Shown here: positions 55,935 to 64,000 of the stretch, piece after piece | Layout of the letters: each line of letters begins with the position of its first letter | How positions within the stretch are numbered: the stretch's first letter is position 1 | NCBI GenBank assembly: GCA_033063855.1 | Contig: CP093831.1 | Span: 8,680,001 to 8,744,000 of the forward strand | Reading direction: 5' to 3' | Source: Smittia aterrima | Taxonomy: Eukaryota > Arthropoda > Insecta > Diptera > Chironomidae | DNA: 64,000 bases | Translations under genes and position numbers: made by a program | The notes under the pieces: generated by a model | What the model was told of the DNA's origin: nothing | What the model saw: the letters and a program-made list of their open reading frames with translations, nothing else | Database searches by the model: none

Positions 55935-57194
55935 ATGGGAGAGAAGTTATCACCCACAGCCGATGACTCATCGGAGCGAAAATCATCAAAAGAAGGGAAA
56001 TTGAAGAAAGCCGCAGCGAAGTTTCTTGGTGGCGGATATGACTTGAATGGCGTTCAGTTTAGTCGACCAGTCACAAAGCATGAAAATATTTACCCGCAAC
56101 TGCCAGAGCAGAAATCATTACTCGTCGCTTATCTGTTTTGGCTTTTCGGAGGATTCTTCGGACTTCATCACATTTATCTTCATCGAGATCGTCACGCTTT
56201 TGTTTGGTGGTGCACGATGGGTGGATATTTCGGAATGGGTTGGTTATTTGAAATCTTTAAAATTCCTGAGTACGTTCGAGATGCCAACGAGGATCCTGTG
56301 TTCATTAGCAAGTTCATTGAAAAGATGAGAATGTACAGAAAACCTGAATTCTCCACAATTCGGTTTCTCGGAGAAATCATGGTTAGTTATTTGTTTGGGC
56401 AACTTGTAATGATTGCGATTCCTGAAGATGAATTCTTGGGCATTAACTGGAGATTCCTGCTTTGGACAATTCCCTTCTTCAGTGCTGTGGGTGTTTGGCT
56501 TGTGGGAAACATTGGACGTGAGCAAGGAGTTCTTTGGCATTGTCTTCTCGTCGCATACATCGTTTATCCTTTGAGATACTTCGTTTACGATGAATCGATT
56601 TGGTTCACAGCGATGGTCTTCGCTTCAACATTAGTGTTCGAGAGTTATTCAAAGAATTGGAGACGGGAGCCTCCAAAGAGACACAGTGCGTTACGAAGAA
56701 CAGTCGTTCTGAGCTGCTGTGTTGTCCTCTATTTGTCGCTTTGGACAGGCTACTTCTACTTCAACGGAAAGATCACAGATAGTGAAGGTGACGAAGTTCC
56801 AGTTCATGAAGCGTTAAAGAACTTCCTGAAGTCACCTTGGTGGACAGATTTAAAGCAAACGTGGGAGGAAACTTGGCGTTTCATGTTGCACAATGGTTGG
56901 TACGAGACGTGGAAGCAAATCCTCGATTCTATAGACGCAGATGGTGAACAGAACGCATACAAAGTGCTTGGCGTTGATCCAACATCAACTCAAAGTGAAA
57001 TCACGAGTATATGGAGGAAGATGTCTCGTGAGTTCCATCCAGATAAAGTGAAGGATGAGAAACTGCAGCGAGCGGCACAAGAAAAGTTCATGGAGATTCA
57101 ACAAGCTTACGAGATTCTCTCAAAGATTAAGTCAAAGCGACGATCGCGAAACAAGAAATTCGAAGAAGACAAAGACGTCAAGATTGAACTCTGA
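55935..57194 (+). CDS. wurst: DnaJ/TM2 membrane protein wurst (DNAJC22)
   Basis: Multi-pass membrane co-chaperone of 419 aa in a single coding exon. A TM2-type segment (LLVAYLFWLFGGFFGLHHIY, then HAFVWWCTMGGYFGMGWLFE) near residues 60-115 is followed by further membrane helices. The C-terminal J domain begins NAYKVLGVDPTSTQSEITSI and carries the HPD tripeptide in EFHPDKVK, needed to stimulate Hsc70. This order (TM2 plus helices, J domain last) is unique to DNAJC22/wurst. The fly orthologue works with clathrin and Hsc70 in endocytosis during airway clearance. The basic C-terminus (KSKRRSRNKKFEEDK) is cytosolic. Confidence 0.96.
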   Translation: MGEKLSPTADDSSERKSSKEGKLKKAAAKFLGGGYDLNGVQFSRPVTKHENIYPQLPEQKSLLVAYLFWLFGGFFGLHHIYLHRDRHAFVWWCTMGGYFGMGWLFEIFKIPEYVRDANEDPVFISKFIEKMRMYRKPEFSTIRFLGEIMVSYLFGQLVMIAIPEDEFLGINWRFLLWTIPFFSAVGVWLVGNIGREQGVLWHCLLVAYIVYPLRYFVYDESIWFTAMVFASTLVFESYSKNWRREPPKRHSALRRTVVLSCCVVLYLSLWTGYFYFNGKITDSEGDEVPVHEALKNFLKSPWWTDLKQTWEETWRFMLHNGWYETWKQILDSIDADGEQNAYKVLGVDPTSTQSEITSIWRKMSREFHPDKVKDEKLQRAAQEKFMEIQQAYEILSKIKSKRRSRNKKFEEDKDVKIEL

Positions 57195-57649
57195 AAGGAC
57201 TGAAATTCATATTACATATATTTTAACTAAAATTCTTTATTTTTTGTTCACATTACACTCAAGTTTAACGACAATTCTCTTAATTTATTCTATTTATGAA
57301 ACTGAAATTGTCCGATTGAAGATAAATTCGAGCTTCTTTGAGATAGCTTTTCATTAAATGTTTGCTTGTTGAGTCACTAAAGGAGACAAGCAAGCAGCAT
57401 CTTGAAGTGATAACTGAGCTTTGTTGAAGAACGAGAGAGGGAGAGCTAATTTCATTTATGTCAGTTGGCAAATTTATGCAATAAAATACTGAAAATCAAA
57501 TTCAATTTTGTGGGAAGGAAACACTTCTTCGATGAGTGGAAAATGCAATTTTTGATGAAAACTTTAACTTCATTGTCTTATCGATCTAGGATGAAACTTT
57601 AGTAGGAAGATGATTATGTATAAAGATGTACGAATGGCGGGAGCGACTA
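57195..57649. other. Convergent intergenic region
   Basis: 455 bp between the 3' ends of wurst and the ankyrin gene. AT-rich, with no feature recognised. Confidence 0.5.
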
Positions 57650-60600
57650 CTAGTAAAACGAGTCGGTATTGACGAACTCTTTTCCCTTCCCAATACTCAT
57701 CAACCCTTTTGACTTTTCCGTAAGCGATTTCTTTGAAGACTTTTTCGACTTTTTGCCATTCTCAGTCGGCTCTGGCGTCGTCATGTTTTCATATTTCTTA
57801 ATTAAATTGTTGTTGTTGGCATACGTGACTTCGAGTCTATTTGGTTTATGAAAATAATAAAGAAACAAGAAAATAAAAATTTGAGATCAATTGAAAACAG
57901 AATAAAATTTTGAGAGAAAGGGATTTGTTTATGAAGCGCGAGGCTTAAACAAATTCCTTTTCGATTTTAACGAACGAAAAATAAAAACTTTGATCCTCAC
58001 TTTGGCACTTCAAGCGGGCGACAAAAGCTTTTGATAATTTGTTTATTCGATGCAGTGATCGCTGGGCCTCCACCCACACAAAGTGCTGCTGCAGTCAAAT
58101 AGTTTACAATATCACCGTTGAACTTTTCATCTCCGTTGTTCTCTGACACGTTGACAAAGCCATTGTGACTCTTGCTGTCTTTCCGCTTCTCTTTCAGTGA
58201 AAAACCAAATGGGAAAACTTTACGAAATTTAGAACGGAATCCTATGAAGAAAATGTCTTATTTGAAAAAGTTACGTTAAGAAGAAAACGAAATGTTTACC
58301 TCCTGAATGACTAGTTTGCTGCTGTTGGATTATGTTTCCATTTTGTGACATCGCTGACGTTGTTTTGCTACGAGGAATCGAGTCGTGCGTCCATCGGTTT
58401 GATGACGACTTATCTAAGAGCTTCGCACGTGCTGTTGTCTCAATCATCTCAGCAGTTGAATGACGTCCACAGTAGCGAGCCCATTGATCAGCGCGGAATC
58501 CTCTAGCCGGATCGGTTAATGTGGCCGATGCTCCTATCAATTTAAAGAGAAGTTTGATGAAAAAGTATTTGATATTCACATCGAAACATAGAAGACAATT
58601 CTGTTGTACTTACCAGCGAAGAGAAGAAGCTTTGCTGACTTTGTTCGTCCTTGAAGTGCTGCTTTCATTAAAGGCGTGAATCCCAAATTATTTTTCGCGT
58701 CGATATTGATTTGCTTGCATTTCGTCAGGAGCATGTTGACGATTTCTGTTTGACCTGGAAAAATAAATTTTCAAATATGAATTGTTGATGAAATTTGAAT
58801 TGTCAAACTTTTCACGTTTGGAGTTTTAATATTTCTAGGGACTTTTCGCAAAGTCTATCATTCTCAATGAATATTGAATAAAATCCCTAGAAAATATTCG
58901 TTATCAAAGAGCTCATCTTTTAAACAACCGTGATTATCAATGTCGAAGCGTCAAACAAATCTGTTCGATCTCTAAATATTTTCTATTTCAACCCACGTCC
59001 GCCATTCAATCGCAATTTGCAAATCTCCAGACAAAACACGGTCAATCAAAATAGCATTCAGACGATCCGATTTCATTAATGCATTTGCCTTGTCGAATTA
59101 TAAATTTTTAAATTGAAATATCCTTTTCCATGCCATCATGAAATCTGTCAATTACAATTCTTCACTCGCTCAGCGAGTCTCGCTGTCTTTTTCAATGCAA
59201 TTCATTGGAAGGGAATCACTTGAATAGACTATAGTGAATGTTCAAACGGAGAATTACTGCGATGCGCAACAAGAAGTAGCGAAATAAAATCATTAAATTT
59301 TCACCTGCTTGGGCTGCAAAATGTAATGGCGTATTTCCTTCGTTGTCTGCTTTATTCACGTCAATTCCTGGTAAATGTAGAAAGAGCTCCAGGAAGTTTG
59401 TCAGGTTCGTTGAGCAGATGTACGATAAAGCCGTCTGTGTGGGATAGGAAAAGAATGAGATAAATAAGTTATGATTTGAATTGACTTTGTGTCGCCAAGC
59501 TACAGGTGAATGAAAGCATCACAAAGCTTTGACAAATTGAAAATTTTCTCGAGAAAGATTCTGTATTCAACACCGAGACTAAATCCATTTTGCAAAGCTC
59601 GCAATGTCAAGGCTTATGCATAAAAAATAAAATCTTGAATATTAAATCATAATTCTTAAAGTATTTCCCATTCGAATTGAACTCGACTGTTTTGAGATAT
59701 TATTGGAATAATTGAATTAAGTTTGAAGCAAGTCTTGAGAACTCGTAAAAGGTTTCATGTGGCTGACCAAATATTTTCTTTCTCAACCTTTGCATATACA
59801 ACGAGCAGCTGAAAACAATAAACAAAAGATTTCGCGTAGCCGATAAAATCTTTATTGCTTTCGGATTCCGAGAATTGTTTTTAGCTCATCGACGATTAAC
59901 GACTTACCCTTCCACTTTTATCAGTTGAGTTCAGTTCCTTCCCGGTGATGCCATTTTCGAGAATATCTTTGAAGCAGTCCTTGAGTAAAAGCTCATTACA
60001 GTTCCGAGAAGCTCTCAGGAGCTTTGTCACAACCTCAACTTGATCGAGGCTCATTTTGAAGGCCTTCAGTCGGGCTGATAATAAAGAACTACTGCAAAGA
60101 GATGAAATCAAAGAAGAAAATGTTTACGATTAAGTGTGATTGATTTGAAAAGATCTTTTCTTCAAGAGGAATCAATTGATGGGAGAAAGAAAAACAAATC
60201 GCTGCACACAATGTAGTGACGCGCGCGATAGAAATCTGAGGCAACTTGTTCCTCATACGGAGGAAAACTTTCCTCCACTTATTTTTAAAATCTTTATTTT
60301 TAAACGCTGCCGAGGGAGCGAAACGTTTATTTGATTTTTCTTTCCATAGATATTGATTGACTTTCTTGCGTTATTTGCAAGGAGTTTTCTATTTTTAATT
60401 GCGACCATAAAAGTTAGAAATAGCCGCCGAGTCTGAAAATAGCTTTAAGCAAACCACAATAAATCTTAATTTTTTCCTCATCAAATCCAAAGAATTTCGA
60501 ATAAAATTGAGACAGGAAAACGCGAAGAACTTTTACTTGACAAACTTTTCCTGTTTCAGACATTTATGGATATTTCTTCTGTCAATCCTCCAACAACTCA

Positions 60601-63505
60601 ATCGACAAACTGAAGAAAAATCCCTTCACAAAGTTTGCTCTCAATCTCAACTTGTTAAGTTTTACTAAGTAAAGAGTGAAGAAGATTTTCTATTGTTTGA
60701 AACAAGTGAGATCTATTTCTGGCAACGTTTCAAAGCGAAAAAATGATTAATTAAATAAAAGATAATTATTTTGCTTCTGCCCGACAAGAGTTGCACGAAG
60801 GAGTCGAGTTTCAAATTAGTTTAATTTTGAGAATTTGATTTAATAAATTTCCTGGGCGAGCTGAATGCGGAGGTGAATAGTCGATAGCATCTGTTGAGGA
60901 AATTGAGTCTCGCGAATGTTTAATTAAACAACGAGAATGTTCCGGGAAATTCGTTACATTTGCAATTCATTTTCAATTTCCCCTCTCATTCAATCGATTA
61001 AACGATTCAATGAACCTGCACGCGAATTTACTTGTTGACATAAAATGAGTTTTATGAAAAAATCAATAAGCTACTCATATGAATGACGCTTGAGTTTATT
61101 ATCCAAAAGCCCTCAAAATATGCAAAAGCATATTTATAAATAAACTTCAAAAAGACGAAGCTCCAGTTTCGTTCCGCTAATCTAAGGATAGAAATAACTT
61201 GAAAAAACGAAAAGGGCAAAGACTTAGCTACGTCATTAAAATTGCTCTATCGTCATCGAAGAATTTCAGCAATTATTCGAAAGGTTTCCAAAGTTTCTTC
61301 TTATTTTAACTAAAGTTTAAATTTAACTTTCTCTGTGACACGATTTTCCTTCTTAATCCGTAAAAAGAACAAACGACGAATGCTCGTGAGCGTGCACATG
61401 TTGCTTAACAAGTGAACATCGTGCACATGTCGCGTTTAATGATTTGTCGCACGCTCATTTCTTCTTCTTGCAGACTTAATGTTGATTTGACGGTTAGTGA
61501 AGCGCGTTTAAAATAAATTGATGGAAGCTTCGTTTCGATCTAGATCTTAATTTCAATGTAGCGTCAAATTTGCTCGACATTCGCAGAGGTTTCATTTCAG
61601 GAGGCTTTTCCATGAATTCAGAGTAAGACTGCGAAGCCTTTCAACAGAAAATCTCATTAAAATCTGAGATCGAAAATATTTTCTCCTTTTCTCTATTTAT
61701 TATTTGAAGGAAAATGCAATTCAATAGAAATATATTTTCTCGCTTGTCACCAGTCGCATTAAAATGTCTTACATGAGTTCAAACCGCCAGCCACTGACGA
61801 TTGAGGTTGGTGAACTTTTAGCTTTTTCGAAGTCTTATTCGTTATTTTCCAGCTCGAGACGAACGTGAGGGAAACGAATAAAATTCTATGCAAATCATCG
61901 TAAATCTCGCAATTAAATTCGGAAACGCGTGCGTAAGTTGCACTTCGTTTTTCGCATCAATTAATTTGATTTCTCGAGTGTGTTGCAACGGGAAGAACAA
62001 ACACAACAATAATAAATGTTAATTGCTGGCAATAAATCCAAGTTGAAGTTTAAATCGAATTCTTCTTTAAGTTCGAATTTGTTTACAGAATCTAAAGAAA
62101 TATTTTCACGCTTCGAACATTTTGCGGAGCTCTTAATAATTTCTTCTTTGAATTTAAAGCTATAAACTTGAGAATCGTTTTATAAAGGTGTTGAAATCAG
62201 ATGACAAATGATCTTGCGGGCTCTTTAACTCAAATTCCGCTAATCTACTTAGCGATCGATTCACTTCAAACGAATTTACCTTTTAATCAAATTAATGTAA
62301 AGTTCAATATCTCACTCAATGGTTTGTCAATAATTGAACTGAAATAATTGAGCGGGTTAAGCTGGGAATCAATTAAAATTACTTCTCTTGCCATTAATTA
62401 CGAGATGCTTTACGAGCCAATAATTTATGTTTCGGCTTGTTTGTTTATCGAAATAACGGGGAGAGGTCGAAGGGCTTCGACAGCTCAGAACTACATGCAT
62501 CGCCAAATCGATTACAATAATCGAAGCTGAAATTTTACACATGGAAGCTCTTCGTTCTACGCCAAAAATTTTTGCGTATAAAGCAGAACGAGCTCATCAA
62601 TGTTTCATCGCCTAGCACTTTATAAAAAAGTGAGAAAGCCTTCGATTCATCCGAAAAGATTAGATTCAATGATTCGCCTTAGACTGACCCTGCATCGGAA
62701 GCCATCACTCGGAATTTTAATCAACCATTCTCACCTTGGCGACAACTCCAACAACATGAAATTAACATGCAACACGCCGCACCGTGGTGGCGGTCAATTA
62801 TCTTCGACTCGTTAACTTAATGCAAAAACCTTTCGCGTTTTAAACGATTGTTGATGTGCGATACGCGGCAGCAGTGTTTAAAGTTTACCGACTAAAAATA
62901 GAAGGAGAAGCGAGTGGATTCTTGCACCATCGAGGCCTGTCGACACAAAAAGCTCATCGGAAATGTGTGCTGGCGATTGTTTATTTTGATCACGAGTCTC
63001 TGAAGCATTGAGCAGTGGCAGAAAGTTTCTGTCGATAAAAAATTAATTAGGTTTGTAGTGCTGCGAAAGCGATGACGCTTGACCAAGACGTAATAAAGAT
63101 TTAGTTTGTTGCACTTAATAAAAAGAAGGATGTGACACGAAGCAATTAATCTCAGAAGAATCTCGTCTCAAGCAATTAAGTGTTGACAATAAATTTAGTT
63201 GCTTTCATGTCAACTTGACTCATCAATTTATCCCAAGTTTGTTGACCGAGCCCAAGCCGCACGCCTACAAACTTCCTCGAAGGAAATTTACAGTAAATTG
63301 AAACTAATTAGAAAAGCTTAATGGGCTTTTGGTCTCGAGAGAGTCTGCTAAACTCTTTTATCTTCTTCCGATCTTAATTTCCAAGCCGAGCGATGAAATG
63401 ATTTAAATATTTTATAGTCCTTTCCGAAGGGTTTACCTCACCAGACAGGATTTGAAACATTTTTGTTGTGCCAAACACGATTCGATTTACAACAGCTGCT
63501 GCCAT
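57650..63505 (-). CDS. ANKRD33/33B-like ankyrin-repeat protein
   Basis: Seven exons join in frame to 387 aa: 63505-63442, 60074-59908, 59434-59305, 58754-58614, 58533-58300, 58241-58001 and 57836-57650. Ankyrin repeats occupy residues ~45-170 (DNEGNTPLHFAAQAG; NNLGFTPLMKAALQGRTKSA). The segment DPARGFRADQWARYCGRHST after the last repeat and the later CRPLEVPKLEV block resemble the ANKRD33/33B (photoreceptor ankyrin) family. The C-terminal exon is Lys/Ser-rich (NGKKSKKSSKKSLTEKSK). Exons 2-7 have consensus splice sites and matching phases. Exon 1 (MAAAVVNRIVFGTTKMFQIL) across a 3.37-kb intron is less certain; otherwise translation would begin at MSLDQ (60054). Two short open frames here (57650-57868 and 59896-60111) are exons of this gene, not separate genes. 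Function in insects is unknown to me. Confidence 0.75.
60075..63441 (-). other. Putative long first intron of the ANKRD33-like gene
   Basis: 3367 nt without a convincing gene on either strand. It contains two copies of the 11-mer CGTGCACATGT, at 61391-61401 and 61420-61430. If exon 1 at 63442-63505 is wrong, this stretch is the upstream regulatory region instead. Short open frames at 62348-62815 and 62892-63086 are not protein-like. Confidence 0.5.
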
Positions 63506-64000
63506 TAGTTTGAACTTTAAAGCATCAATAAGGTTGGAATGAAAGCAAATGGATGAAAGTTTTAATTCACTATTAACATTAACTATAACTGACGTTGAAT
63601 TTCTTTTAAAGTTAAAAAGTTTTACTACATCCTGGAATTGATTTGATAACAAATAGTCGATCCGGAACTTTTTCAATTATCTGAGCTTCTCTGTCGATGG
63701 AAGATCTCAATTCAATTTTATCTGGGGCAATGAGATTGCGTAATTTTCTCTTGAGCACATCATTTGCAACAATGGAAATGTCTCGGAGGAATCTTCGGAG
63801 TTTATGGATTCAAATCTTTGTTTTCAATTGACCTAAGGAAAATAGATCGGATTTGTCTTTTCAAAGCCTCAACAGACCTGGAGCACTGATTTTAATTTCT
63901 TTTGTTCTCGATGGAACTTCTCGAAAAGTCCAAAGTCTGATTGCATATTATTTAAGACCCCCCGGAGCTGCCTCTCATCACCAATTCACATGAAATCTCT
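63506..64000. other. Region upstream of the ANKRD33-like gene
   Basis: The last 495 bp should contain the promoter and leader if exon 1 is correct. No coding exon, RNA gene or repeat was recognised. Confidence 0.45.

Noticed and set aside
57650..57868. 72-codon minus-strand open frame as a separate gene
   Set aside because: Its 3' part joins in phase (donor at 58000, acceptor at 57837) as the last exon of the ANKRD33-like gene.
63374..63676. 100-codon minus-strand open frame as a separate gene
   Set aside because: Only the ATG-initiated stretch 63505-63442 looks coding and fits as a first exon; the rest reads through a GTGAGG donor or lies upstream of the ATG.
1..64000. CRISPR arrays, insertion sequences, transposons or integrated viruses
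   Set aside because: No spaced direct repeats, transposase, reverse transcriptase, integrase or capsid-like coding sequence was recognised anywhere in the window.

Overview
The window is nuclear DNA of an insect, most likely a nematoceran fly. It is AT-rich and gene-dense, with very short GT-AG introns (mostly 50-70 nt) and small intergenic gaps. Dipteran-type genes are present: Dark/Ark, niki, wurst, a ZAD zinc-finger factor, a DUF4803-like protein and croquemort-type CD36 receptors. A compact midge (chironomid-like) genome fits, but the species is an inference. No prokaryotic, viral or transposon coding sequence was recognised. Exon joins were made by eye from splice signals, reading frame and family alignment.

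Left part (1-15 kb): the 5' part of a kainate-type ionotropic glutamate receptor (minus; it runs off the left edge); two tandem SLC33A1-type acetyl-CoA transporters (plus) with a decayed third copy and a tRNA-Pro(TGG) between them; peroxisomal HACL1 (minus); an eight-finger C2H2 factor (plus); a stand-alone IRE1/RNase L-like kinase-KEN endoribonuclease without sensor or membrane domain (minus); and a 67-aa two-exon gene of unknown function (minus).

Middle (15-40 kb): importin-4 (plus); a secreted DUF4803-like protein (minus); a small cysteine-containing secreted protein with two decayed tandem relatives (minus); a ZAD-C2H2 factor (plus); a CCDC177-like coiled-coil protein (plus); the apoptosome adaptor Dark (minus), head to head with Girdin/Daple (plus, ending in a Gly-Cys-Val PDZ ligand); and the sphingolipid enzyme KDSR (plus).

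Right part (40-64 kb): two CD36-family receptors (minus) separated by AMPK-alpha (minus), the WRNIP1 AAA+ ATPase (minus), a chymotrypsin-like secreted protease with a GATA-rich TATA promoter (plus) and a tail-anchored Smr-domain protein (minus). Then come the NEK8/9-type kinase niki (minus), the DnaJ/TM2 protein wurst (plus) and an ANKRD33-like ankyrin protein (minus) whose first intron fills most of the last 3.4 kb.

Most neighbours have unrelated housekeeping or signalling roles, so this is ordinary insect gene order rather than one functional cluster. The most unusual items are the solo kinase-KEN nuclease, the decaying secreted-peptide array, the third SLC33A1 remnant and the tail-anchored Smr protein.
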